13,844 bases of DNA from JACPIN01 sp964367085 (GTDB lineage Archaea; Nanobdellota; Nanobdellia; SCGC-AAA011-G17; ARS1403), in NCBI GenBank assembly GCA_964367085.1, contig CAYIWL010000019.1, positions 1 to 13,844 of the forward strand. Reading direction: 5' to 3'. The notes beneath the pieces were generated by a model, which saw only the letters and a list, made by a program, of their open reading frames with translations, did not search any database and was not told where the DNA came from. This document shows, piece by piece, positions 1 through 6,301 of the stretch. The position numbers were made by a program, and so were the translations under genes. Numbering within the stretch: position 1 is the stretch's first letter; every line of letters starts with the position of its first letter.

Positions 1-341
1 GAGTGAAAAAGGACAGCAGGTTCGTTCCAAGGATAAAGCCTTTTTATTTTCTCACAGAAAAAGAGATAGCAACATACGCATTTCTCAACGGGCTTTTGGA
101 TAAGTTCAACGAATGCAATTATTGCACAGAATCAAACAGATTTGTTATAAGAGACACACTAAATAATTTAGAGCAAAGATACCCCGGAACAAAGCATTCT
201 ATCGTAGCCTCTTTCTTAGAGATACTCCCATTGCTTAAGGAAAAATACAAAAACCGGGAAATAAATTCATGCAAGATCTGCAAAGAACCAACGTCATCAG
301 ATGTTTGTAACGCATGTAAATTGATGCAAAAAATTAACTAA
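1..341 (+). CDS. tRNA wobble-uridine 2-thiolation protein, Ncs6/TtcA/CTU1 family, C-terminal part (5' end off window)
   Basis: Only the last ~112 residues are present; the frame is open to the left edge, so the GTG at position 3 is probably not the true start. Seen: a PRIKPFYFLTEKEI segment, which in Ncs6/TtcA/CTU1 proteins follows the ATP-pyrophosphatase domain; an ECNYC cysteine pair (residues 38 and 41 of the visible part); an NLEQRYPG..HSI..SF motif; and a C-terminal zinc finger C90-x2-C93-x8-C102-x2-C105. From family knowledge, these enzymes adenylate and thiolate U34 of tRNA Lys/Glu/Gln in the cytoplasm. In archaeal NcsA a cysteine of the ECPY-like motif helps bind an iron-sulfur cluster. 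The PP-loop (SGGxDS) and the first zinc finger lie outside the window and cannot be checked. The gene converges on the next one with an 8-nt overlap. Family assignment is confident; exact tRNA targets are inferred. Confidence 0.85.
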   Translation, partial: VKKDSRFVPRIKPFYFLTEKEIATYAFLNGLLDKFNECNYCTESNRFVIRDTLNNLEQRYPGTKHSIVASFLEILPLLKEKYKNREINSCKICKEPTSSDVCNACKLMQKIN

Positions 342-537
342 GACTATCAAGACGGGTCTCCAATACATCTTTCCTCGATCCATCATATGTCTTAAGTTTT
401 TCACTTATTTGAGAAATAGTAGAAAGATATGGTCCCTCATTGATGCTCAGATTTGGATCTTCTCTTAGTAACCTTCTCGCTCGCTCAATAAGGAAAGATA
501 TATCTTTCTCTTCTTGACTCCAAAAGTATTTTAACAT
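334..537 (-). CDS. small hypothetical charged helical protein (67 aa)
   Basis: I do not recognise this protein. It is 67 residues, starts MLKYFWSQEEKD, is rich in Arg, Lys, Glu and Leu, and looks mostly alpha-helical and soluble; no signal peptide, membrane segment or cysteine motif is seen. Support for a real gene is contextual. An ATG start lies about 25-30 nt downstream of a TATA-like stretch (TTTATAAAC read on the minus strand, about 560-569), the spacing of an archaeal leaderless transcript. The reading frame also fills the gap between ttcA-like and methyltransferase genes almost exactly. Its 3' end overlaps the thiolase gene end by 8 nt in convergent orientation. It could still be a chance frame, so confidence is moderate. 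Confidence 0.5.
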   Translation of the reverse strand: MLKYFWSQEEKDISFLIERARRLLREDPNLSINEGPYLSTISQISEKLKTYDGSRKDVLETRLDSLS

Positions 538-582
538 TCAGAATATTAGATAATAAATGTTTATAAAATTATCTGAGGGTAA

Positions 583-1068
583 ATGAACTATTACGACTCA
601 ATATCAAGAGGTTATGAAGAGCTTCACAAAGAAGAGCAGTTGAAAAAGTTAGAACTAATTAAAAAATATCTAAATGTAAAGAGAGATGAAAAGCTGCTTG
701 ACGTGGGTTGCGGAACAGGCCTCACAACCTCTCCTTGGAAATGTAAGCGATATGGTATCGATCCTTCAAAAAAGTTGCTGGAAAAAGCAAAGAAGAAATA
801 TCCGAGCATAAAATTCAGATTAGCTTCGGCAGAAAACATTCCATTCAAGGATAATGTCTTCGACGTGGTTATTTCAATTACTGCAATACAAAATTTCTCA
901 GACATAAAAAAAGGTCTGGAAGAAATAAAAAGAGTAGGAAAAAATAGGTTCGTTTTAACATTCTTAAAAAAATCAAAAAAGAAAAAAAAGATAGAAGGAT
1001 TGATTAAAAACCATTTTAAAATTAAAGAGGTTATAGAAGAAGAAAAGGATTTAATCTACATAATCTGA
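583..1068 (+). CDS. class I SAM-dependent methyltransferase
   Basis: A 161-residue Rossmann-fold methyltransferase. Seen: motif I LLDVGCGTGLTT (residues 38-49) for S-adenosylmethionine binding; an acidic residue ending strand 2 (GIDPS, D60); SAENIPF (82-88), typical of motif III; and FDVVISITAIQNF (93-105) as motif IV. The N-terminus YDSISRGYEELHKEEQLKK matches a common archaeal small methyltransferase type. The C-terminus is very lysine-rich (FLKKSKKKKKIEG, about 147-159), which may help bind nucleic acid; that is inference. The substrate cannot be read from the sequence. A GAGGGT Shine-Dalgarno-like stretch at 575-580 supports the ATG start. The gene stands alone, with the thiolase fragment on the same strand upstream and a convergent small gene downstream. 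RNA modification is plausible from the neighbour but not shown. Confidence 0.85.
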   Translation: MNYYDSISRGYEELHKEEQLKKLELIKKYLNVKRDEKLLDVGCGTGLTTSPWKCKRYGIDPSKKLLEKAKKKYPSIKFRLASAENIPFKDNVFDVVISITAIQNFSDIKKGLEEIKRVGKNRFVLTFLKKSKKKKKIEGLIKNHFKIKEVIEEEKDLIYII

Positions 1069-1070
1069 TC

Positions 1071-1088
1071 AAAAAGTATTTAAAAAAA
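1071..1088 (-). terminator. oligo-T terminator of the small zinc-finger gene
   Basis: Read on the minus strand, the bases directly after the TGA stop of the zinc-finger gene form a run of seven T (1082-1088), then five more T (1071-1075). There is no hairpin. Archaeal RNA polymerase terminates at such oligo-T tracts. The functional role is inferred from position. Confidence 0.5.
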
Positions 1089-1226
1089 TCACAACCCCTC
1101 AGTGTTTTCTTCTTTGCATTTCTCACTGCAGAAGCTAACAAGTTCGCCGGCAAATGGCATATCTATTATCGCCTCTTCACTATTCTCATCAAACTCCGTT
1201 CCGCAAACACAACATTTTCTTGTCAT
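1089..1226 (-). CDS. 45-aa zinc-finger protein, TRASH/YHS-like
   Basis: A very short gene. The 45-residue product begins MTRKCCVCGTEFDE and has two cysteine pairs: C5/C6-x-C8 (CCVCG) near the N-terminus and FCSEKC (C33, C37) towards the C-terminus, about 25 residues later. Cys-x2-Cys plus FCS-x2-C at this spacing is the pattern of the TRASH/YHS treble-clef metal-binding domains, known from metal sensors and trafficking proteins. Those domains usually have a Gly-(K/E)-x-(Y/V)-x-FCS block, seen here as AGELVSFCS. A purine-rich GGATTGAAGAAGAA leader precedes the ATG, and a TATA-like AGTTATAAC lies about 30 nt upstream (near 1256-1264). A T-run follows the stop. It is downstream of and co-directional with the 517-aa surface protein, 46 nt away. 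Role unknown; zinc or other metal binding is likely. Confidence 0.75.
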   Translation of the reverse strand: MTRKCCVCGTEFDENSEEAIIDMPFAGELVSFCSEKCKEENTEGL

Positions 1227-1272
1227 TTCTTCTTCAATCCTAGTTTAATCAACAAGTTATAACTAAAACAGT

Positions 1273-2826
1273 CTAATCAAAAATATTAAAGGGATTTCCT
1301 TTATCAGTTTTTTTTCCAGAATCAACAGGAACTTCTTTCTTTATCTTATCCAGCATATGATTTACATCGTCTTGAGTAGCCTTAACAAAGCTGCCATGGT
1401 CTTTTCTCTCTTTCGTCCTCATCTCACTCTTGCCTCTAATTGCATCAATTCTCTTATTCATCTCTCCGCTATCATTTCCTCTCCTTATCAATATCTGCCT
1501 TCCCTTCTCTCTAGCAAAATTCCTTCTACTGAATCTTCTCCTGCCTTTAGTAATCACGACGAATATTAAAAATAAGAATACAAAAACCAAAGCAAAATAG
1601 CCGGCCATAGCATTGTGTTTTAAATTCTCAAGACCGCTTCCCTCTAAAATCACGTTCCCTGTTATCAAGTTACCACCAACGCTAACATCGTATTTTCCAC
1701 TAGGAACTTCATCATTAAGGTCCAAGACTATTGTCTGGTTTGGTTTCAAAGAAGTTTTTTTAATGACTTTAAATTCTTCTCCATTTTCTTTCTTAAGCAA
1801 TATCTCAACAGGTTCATCATAATTTATATTCCCAATATTTCTTATGCTAAGCTTGTTCTCTCCAAGTAATTTAATTTCTTTGTCTTTTATTTCTTCAACG
1901 TAGAATTTTTTGCTTGATTGAAATCCCTTGCTCTCCGCCCTTATCATCCATGTCCCAGGAGAGGTTAGCTCATCCAAAAATAGTTCAAATTCATTACCAT
2001 TATCGACGATTTTAGTCAAGGCATCCTTACCATTAGGATCAACAAGTTGTACAGCACTGCTCCCGATAACGTTTTCCCCACTCTGGTCATTTAAAAATAC
2101 CGTCGCAACTAAATTCTCTCCAGGTTTATAAACATCTTTGTCAAGATTTATCTTCACTTCTTCAGGAACAGAGATAACTCTAAATCTTATTTCACCATTG
2201 CCTTCATTACCATCGAGGTCTCTAGCCTTTATTGAAATTATTTGGTCTCCAGAATCAATGTCTTTCTCGAGAGTAATTCGATAATTAAAAGCCCCGTCGC
2301 TCAATCCAACGCCATAAACTTTTCCATCAAGTGTTATGGCAACGCTCCCACTCTCCACTCTCAATCCATTTGTTTTTCTGATAACCCCGCTTACAATTAC
2401 CTCTCTTCCGGGCTTTTGCGTAAGTACATCAAGATCACCATCAACTCTTAATTCATTAGTAACAGTAAAATCCAAAGATCTCTCTTCTTCTGAAACCCCG
2501 CCCCCTTTCAATTCAACTACAAGATAGCAGTTTCCTCCAGCGCTTTTAGTCACTGGAAACTCCTGGGAAAATGCATGTTTTTCATTAGCATCAAGGTTTA
2601 TCAATGAAAAAAAAATAGTATTGCTTTCATTTCCACAAACAGAATTCATCTCTAAAGTGCCGCTAAATTTGCTTTGCTCCTGCACATATCCCTCTAGCAG
2701 CACAATCTCTCCAAGGTTGTATTTTTCATGATCTAATCCTTCAATATAAATTTCTGCATTAACAGTCTCAATAGCCAATCCTGCTACAACTAAAACTATA
2801 AAAAATATTATTCCCTCTTTTACCAT
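1273..2826 (-). CDS. membrane-anchored surface protein with Ig-like/macroglobulin-like domains
   Basis: A 517-residue exported protein of no assigned function. Seen: an N-terminal signal sequence (1-24, IIFFIVLVVAGLAIETVNA); an extracellular part of about 380 residues built of beta-sandwich-like units, of which residues ~225-310 (DKDVYKPGENLVATVFL...GTWMIRAESKG) resemble a macroglobulin MG2-type domain and ~135-220 another Ig-like unit; one transmembrane helix (~407-426, GYFALVFVFLFLIFVVIT); and a strongly basic cytoplasmic tail (KGRRRFSRR onwards) of about 90 residues. The topology is therefore outside-in with a C-terminal anchor. Such proteins are common in DPANN archaea near ordinary housekeeping genes. 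The gene diverges from thrS across 95 bp. ATG is chosen because a TATA-like AATTATTTAAACT sits ~29 nt upstream, consistent with a leaderless mRNA. Binding partner unknown. Confidence 0.8.
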   Translation of the reverse strand: MVKEGIIFFIVLVVAGLAIETVNAEIYIEGLDHEKYNLGEIVLLEGYVQEQSKFSGTLEMNSVCGNESNTIFFSLINLDANEKHAFSQEFPVTKSAGGNCYLVVELKGGGVSEEERSLDFTVTNELRVDGDLDVLTQKPGREVIVSGVIRKTNGLRVESGSVAITLDGKVYGVGLSDGAFNYRITLEKDIDSGDQIISIKARDLDGNEGNGEIRFRVISVPEEVKINLDKDVYKPGENLVATVFLNDQSGENVIGSSAVQLVDPNGKDALTKIVDNGNEFELFLDELTSPGTWMIRAESKGFQSSKKFYVEEIKDKEIKLLGENKLSIRNIGNINYDEPVEILLKKENGEEFKVIKKTSLKPNQTIVLDLNDEVPSGKYDVSVGGNLITGNVILEGSGLENLKHNAMAGYFALVFVFLFLIFVVITKGRRRFSRRNFAREKGRQILIRRGNDSGEMNKRIDAIRGKSEMRTKERKDHGSFVKATQDDVNHMLDKIKKEVPVDSGKKTDKGNPFNIFD

Positions 2827-2921
2827 GTCAAAAATAAAGCGGCACTAGTTTAAATAATTTGTGAAAGTATTTTTCCACTAAAATCGCTACTTTTAAATAT
2901 TCTCTTCAAGATTTATATGGT
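2827..2921. promoter_or_regulatory. divergent archaeal promoters for the surface protein and thrS
   Basis: This 95-bp region carries one TATA-like element for each direction. For the plus strand, CTTTTAAATATT at about 2890-2901 is centred ~27 nt before the thrS ATG. For the minus strand, AATTATTTAAACT at about 2849-2861 is centred ~29 nt before the surface-protein ATG. Neither start has a clear Shine-Dalgarno sequence. Spacing of 25-30 nt to ATG predicts leaderless transcripts on both sides. No extra inverted repeat suggesting an operator was seen. Confidence 0.6.
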
Positions 2922-4628
2922 ATGGATAAGCAGTCTGAGTTGGAAAGGATAAGGCATTCAACATCCCACATCCTAGCAGCAGCAGTTAAAAAGCTCTATC
3001 CAAAAGCCCAGCTAGGAATTGGTCCTGCAACTGAGGAAGGCTTCTACTATGATTTTGACAGATTAGAGATTAAAGAAGAAGACCTCCAAAAAATAGAAAA
3101 AGAGATGAAAGATTTAATCGACGACAATATAAAATTCTCAAAAAAGTTTGTTGCAAAGCCAAAAGCAAAAAAGATGCTAGAAGGAGAAAAATACAAACTG
3201 CAATTGCTCGACGAGATCAAGGGAAAAATCTCGTTCTACACTTCAGGAGAATTCTCAGATTTATGCAAAGGTCCTCATGTTAAATCCACAAAAGAGATTG
3301 GTGCATTCAAATTACTAAGACTGGCAGGGGCATACTGGAAAGGCGATTCAAAAAATAAGATGCTGACAAGGATTTACGGGACAGCATTCAAGACAAAAGA
3401 AGAATTGGCAGAATATCTCGAAATGCTCAAACAGGCAGAGGCAAGAAATCATGTAAAACTAGGAAAAGAACTAAATTTATTCAGCTTCCATAAAGAATCT
3501 CCTGGGGTCCCATTTTTCCATCAGAAAGGCACGATCATTTACAATGAGATTCTAAACTTTTTAAGAGAGGAATACGAAAAAGAAGGATATCAAGAGGTTA
3601 TAACTCCATTAATATACGACAAGTCATTATGGGAAACATCAGGCCATTGGGAGCACTTCAAAGAAGACATGTTTATTTTAAAAGCAGACAACAGGGAATT
3701 TGCATTAAAGCCAATGAACTGTCCATCTCACTGCTTGATGTACAAAAATAGTCTGAAAAGTTATAAAGAGCTACCATTAAGAATTGCAGATTTTGCTCCG
3801 CTGCATAGAAATGAATTGAAAGGAGTTTTGGTTGGATTAACAAGAGTAAGGAAATTCTCACAGGATGATGCTCATATTTTTCTGACAGAAGATCAGATAG
3901 AATCGGAGATCTCAAAGTTAATAGAATTCACAAACTACGTCTACAAAAAGGTTTTCAATTTCGAATACACAGCAAATCTCTCCACTCGTCCTGAAAAATA
4001 TATGGGGGATATAAAGTTGTGGAACAAGGCAGAAAGTATTCTTAAAAAAGTCTTGAACACAAAAAAAATTAAGTTCAACGTCAAAAAAGGAGAAGGCGCT
4101 TTCTACGGTCCAAAAATAGATTTTGATTTCAAGGATTCTTTAGGAAGAATGCATCAGCTTACAACAATCCAGTTAGACTTCCAGCTGCCAAAAAGATTCA
4201 ATTTAACTTATGAAGGCGAGGACGGGAAAAAACACGTTCCAGTTATGATCCACAGAGCAATTCTAGGAGCAATAGAAAGGTTCATGGGAATTTTGATTGA
4301 ACAATACACAGGACGTTTCCCACTATGGCTTTCACCAGTGCAAGTAAAGATAGTTACGGTAAATGACAGCTGTAAAAAATTTGCAGAAGAATTAAAAGCC
4401 AACATGAGTAAACACGGGATAAGAGTAGAACTAGACGACAAACCGGAATCTATCGGCAAAAAAATAAGGGATGCAGAGAATCAGAAGATAGGAATTATCG
4501 TAACCGTCGGAGAAAAAGAAGTAAAAAACAAAACACTCGCAGTAAGGGAGCACGGAAAAGTTAGATTCGGCGTAAATGCAGAGGAGTTTATCGAAGAAAC
4601 AGCAAAAAAGATAAGGGAAAGATGCTAG
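2922..4628 (+). CDS. thrS: threonyl-tRNA synthetase, bacterial-type editing domain, no TGS domain
   Basis: Charges tRNA-Thr with threonine in the cytoplasm. The protein is 568 residues against 642 in E. coli; the missing part is the N-terminal TGS (N1) domain. Seen in order: the N2 editing domain with H12-x3-H16 (RHSTSH) and C115-x3-H119 (CKGPH), the Ser-tRNA hydrolysis site; the class II core with motif 2 (LHRNELKGVLVGLTRVR, ~294-310); catalytic zinc ligands C267 (MNCPSH), H318 (QDDAH) and H444 (MIHRA), which keep the same mutual spacing (51 and 126 residues) as C334, H385 and H511 of E. coli; motif 3 around 442-468; and the anticodon-binding domain ~470-568. ATG is chosen from the TATA spacing; there is no in-frame room for a TGS domain upstream. 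It overlaps the next gene by 7 nt, forming a two-gene operon. The enzyme looks fully active. Confidence 0.97.
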   Translation: MDKQSELERIRHSTSHILAAAVKKLYPKAQLGIGPATEEGFYYDFDRLEIKEEDLQKIEKEMKDLIDDNIKFSKKFVAKPKAKKMLEGEKYKLQLLDEIKGKISFYTSGEFSDLCKGPHVKSTKEIGAFKLLRLAGAYWKGDSKNKMLTRIYGTAFKTKEELAEYLEMLKQAEARNHVKLGKELNLFSFHKESPGVPFFHQKGTIIYNEILNFLREEYEKEGYQEVITPLIYDKSLWETSGHWEHFKEDMFILKADNREFALKPMNCPSHCLMYKNSLKSYKELPLRIADFAPLHRNELKGVLVGLTRVRKFSQDDAHIFLTEDQIESEISKLIEFTNYVYKKVFNFEYTANLSTRPEKYMGDIKLWNKAESILKKVLNTKKIKFNVKKGEGAFYGPKIDFDFKDSLGRMHQLTTIQLDFQLPKRFNLTYEGEDGKKHVPVMIHRAILGAIERFMGILIEQYTGRFPLWLSPVQVKIVTVNDSCKKFAEELKANMSKHGIRVELDDKPESIGKKIRDAENQKIGIIVTVGEKEVKNKTLAVREHGKVRFGVNAEEFIEETAKKIRERC

Positions 4629-5065
4629 AATTCAAAAAGGCTTTATCAAAGCTCCAGGCATCAGAGACATTTAGGAGCTATCAGAAAAAAAACGTAGATT
4701 CATATCTGACAAACTCCCTTTACATCGATGAATGGCAGATAAATTATTTCTCGCCAAAAACAAATTTAATAACCTCTTTCATCATCAATGGCAAAATCAA
4801 GAAGCAGGCACTAGAAGCAAAGAGTCAAAAGTTTCCAAAGCTCAACAGCAGCAAAATTCTCATCGATATAAACTCGGCAATAGAGATATCAAAAGTTCAA
4901 AGCCAGGGAGGAGCAACGATAGTAATCATACAATCAGAAGATTCTATTCCAGTATGGAACATTACAATCCCAACCCCCTCACTGAAAGTCATTAATGTAA
5001 GAGTCTCAGCAGAAACAGGAAAAATTTTGGAAAAGTCTGAAAAAAATATAATTGAAACAAGATAG
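4622..5065 (+). CDS. hypothetical protein with PepSY-like C-terminal half, coupled to thrS
   Basis: 147 residues, soluble, with no signal peptide or membrane segment. Residues ~77-140 read as a PepSY-like unit: a helix (INSAIEISK, 83-91), then strands ending in VWNITIPTPSLKVINV and a turn SAETGKILEK (129-138). The ..W.v....v.v...TGkil.. pattern is the hallmark of that fold. The N-terminal half (1-75) resembles a second, weaker copy (helix, then EWQINYFSP). The start ATG lies inside the thrS stop (ATGCTAG, 7-nt overlap), so it is probably translated by coupling with ThrRS. Most PepSY proteins act outside the cell or in membranes, so a cytoplasmic one is unusual. A function with threonyl-tRNA synthetase is suggested only by position. 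The fold call is by pattern and moderately uncertain. Confidence 0.7.
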   Translation: MLEFKKALSKLQASETFRSYQKKNVDSYLTNSLYIDEWQINYFSPKTNLITSFIINGKIKKQALEAKSQKFPKLNSSKILIDINSAIEISKVQSQGGATIVIIQSEDSIPVWNITIPTPSLKVINVRVSAETGKILEKSEKNIIETR

Positions 5066-5073
5066 AAAAAAAA
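5066..5073 (-). terminator. T8 tract ending the MNT operon
   Basis: On the minus strand a run of eight T lies 36-43 nt after the stop codon of the nucleotidyltransferase gene, without a hairpin, as expected for an archaeal oligo-T terminator. It sits directly after the thrS operon stop codon on the other strand. No comparable T-run is seen for the plus-strand operon. Role inferred from position. Confidence 0.45.
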
Positions 5074-5108
5074 TCAATAAAGACAAGTTACCATAATGAT
5101 TCAATCAT

Positions 5109-5708
5109 TTATTTAAATACTTCAATCATCTTAGCTTTTACTTTATACTTCTCCAACAATCTAAATATTTCTCCTTTGTATTGCACAGGCAAGATAATAC
5201 AACTTTTTCCAAGTCTATCGCCATCATATTTTTTCAATAAGCCTTCGTAGTATTTACCTCTAGCCTTAAACCCATATACTTTATTGAGAAAAGCCCCTCT
5301 ATTCCTCCCGATCTCATCCCAAAATACAATGATATAATGCTTGACACCAGACGGTAACTTATCAATCTCATAAGGCCCATATAGGACAATACCGGTTGAA
5401 GCTATACTATTATACAAATCCTTCCAATCTTCCAATTCTCCAATTTTAATGCTAAACTCGTTATTAATACCTTTCAACTTAAACAAAGAGGCTTCCCTGC
5501 TTTGATAAAATTTCTCTACTATCTTCTTTATTTCATTTTCAAGTTTTTTGGTTTTTTTCTTTATCTCTATGAAAACATCAATGTCACTATCTTTTGTCTG
5601 CTCATCCCTGGCAACAGAACCAAAAAGGATAATCCTCTTCACATTTTCAGTATCCTTTAAATTATTTAAAAGATAAGATACAAAATAACTTGCATAGATT
5701 TTTAGCAT
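5109..5708 (-). CDS. MNT-type nucleotidyltransferase (MntA-like antitoxin candidate)
   Basis: 199 residues. The N-terminal ~95 residues form a minimal nucleotidyltransferase of the DNA polymerase beta superfamily: IILFGSVARDEQTKDSDIDV (26-45), with the G30-S31 motif and metal-binding D42 and D44. The usual third acidic residue would fall in or near NEFSIKIGE (83-91), where only Glu is seen, so activity is not certain. Residues ~115-199 are a second basic domain (NRGAFLNKVYGFKARGKYY, ILPVQYKGEI), seen in archaeal MNT proteins but of unknown role. From family knowledge, MNT proteins paired with HEPN RNases (MntA-HepT) silence the toxin by AMPylating it. The upstream gene overlaps this ATG by 7 nt but is frame-broken, so this may now be an orphan antitoxin. 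NTase domain confident; antitoxin role inferred. Confidence 0.75.
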   Translation of the reverse strand: MLKIYASYFVSYLLNNLKDTENVKRIILFGSVARDEQTKDSDIDVFIEIKKKTKKLENEIKKIVEKFYQSREASLFKLKGINNEFSIKIGELEDWKDLYNSIASTGIVLYGPYEIDKLPSGVKHYIIVFWDEIGRNRGAFLNKVYGFKARGKYYEGLLKKYDGDRLGKSCIILPVQYKGEIFRLLEKYKVKAKMIEVFK

Positions 5709-6018
5709 TTTAATATTTTCTTCAATTTAAAAAATAAATTAATTTTATTCTGCAGTATATCTTCTGTTGCAGGAGCGCCATAGGCTAAGTCATCCCTCTT
5801 TTCCTCAATTTCTCTAATTATTTCTACAATATCATCAATATCTTTTATAGTATTTATTGGAGAGGTTATCTGTTTTTCTAATTTCTCTTCACAGCACCCA
5901 GAGAAATAGAGAATGCCAGTCTTCTTTGATGACTTAATAACCCGCTTTTATCATTCAAAGCAGAATCTATTTCATCCAAAACTTCTTTCAAAACTTCATT
6001 ATGTCTCTCCTTTCGCAT
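5702..6018 (-). pseudogene. frame-broken partner gene of the MNT nucleotidyltransferase, probably HEPN-like
   Basis: Two coding pieces in different frames. Piece 1 (6018-5878) reads 46 residues from MRKERHNEVLKEVLDEID to LLSHQRRLAFSISLGAVKRN, then stops. Piece 2 (from about 5887 to 5702, frame shifted by 2) reads EEKLEKQITSPINTIKD, then IEEKRDDLAYGAPATED, and ends in TGCTAA overlapping the MNT start by 7 nt. That overlap is typical of an intact coupled operon, so both pieces look like remains of one all-helical protein. From memory of this archaeal family (unverified), a central block of about 35-40 residues is also missing between GAV and EKLEKQ. HEPN toxins carry R-x4-6-H; here RDDLAYG has Tyr where His would be, so HEPN membership is tentative. 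Damage may be real decay or an assembly error. Start ATG follows a CTTAAATTT element ~25 nt upstream. Confidence 0.6.
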
Positions 6019-6020
6019 TT

Positions 6021-6150
6021 TAAGTCATTTGTATTGTCAAATTTAAGACATTTGTCTTTATTAAACTTTCTATATTTTAAGACATTTGTCTTTATTAAAC
6101 TTTCTATATTTTAAGACATTTGTCTTATTAAATTAAAGACATTTGTCTTA
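6021..6150. repeat. 34-bp tandem repeats with palindromic cores (operator-like array)
   Basis: The core TAAGACA-TT-TGTCTTA is a dyad with 7-bp arms. It occurs at 6044-6058 (last base differs), 6078-6092 (same), 6112-6127 (perfect) and 6135-6150 (first base differs). A degraded copy, TAAGTCATTTGTA, lies at 6021-6033. The units 6044-6077 and 6078-6111 appear identical over all 34 bp. Copy-to-copy steps are 34, 34 and 23 bp, near whole turns of B-DNA, so the sites face roughly the same side. The first core overlaps the predicted promoter of the minus-strand MNT operon. Best reading: binding sites for a dimeric regulator, perhaps one of the flanking antitoxins. The cores are too regular to be random AT sequence. 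Confidence 0.85.
6037..6052 (-). promoter_or_regulatory. predicted promoter of the MNT operon, overlapping repeat copy 1
   Basis: On the minus strand CTTAAATTT (6047-6039) lies 21-29 nt before the ATG at 6018, the right spacing for an archaeal TATA box with a leaderless transcript. It shares bases with the dyad at 6044-6058, so a protein bound to the dyad would block TBP/TFB. This is inference from spacing. Confidence 0.4.
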
Positions 6151-6301
6151 ATATGGATTTAATCGCTGTAGATGTATTTTACAGCTCTCAAAGCATCTGG
6201 TTTCATATACTACAAGTAACATTACAGATATTTGTCAATAAGAAGATTTATATAGTAATTATCTCCAATATTAGTAATAAAAATACTAAAATATAAGAAA
6301 A
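6151..6301 (+). promoter_or_regulatory. abiEi upstream region: TATA box and inverted repeat over the predicted start
   Basis: TTTATATA at about 6248-6254 is the best TATA box and predicts transcription from ~6275-6280. A 6-bp inverted repeat TTAGTA-N7-TACTAA spans 6271-6289, right over that predicted start, and is a candidate AbiEi operator. Another inverted repeat, GCTGTA-N9-TACAGC, is at 6165-6185. GTAACATT at 6216-6223 matches one arm of the palindromes at 7841-7864. AGATATTTGTC at 6226-6236 resembles a worn copy of the dyads further left. No Shine-Dalgarno sequence precedes the abiEi ATG. A 48-codon open frame from 6153 was judged spurious. Confidence 0.5.

Noticed and set aside
624..905. 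93-codon minus-strand frame inside the methyltransferase gene
   Set aside because: It lies opposite clear methyltransferase motifs and has no promoter or motif of its own.
4732..4995. 87-codon plus-strand frame inside the PepSY-like gene
   Set aside because: Low-complexity composition (Gln, Asn, Ser, His) typical of an off-frame reading; the other frame has coherent secondary structure and coupling to thrS.
6021..6150. CRISPR array
   Set aside because: The period is 34 bp with identical bodies and no unique spacers; the repeated core is a short dyad and no cas gene is in the window.
6153..6299. 48-codon open frame starting MDLIAVDVFY on the plus strand
   Set aside because: It runs through the abiEi promoter elements, has no ribosome-binding site and no recognisable motif; a chance frame is more likely.
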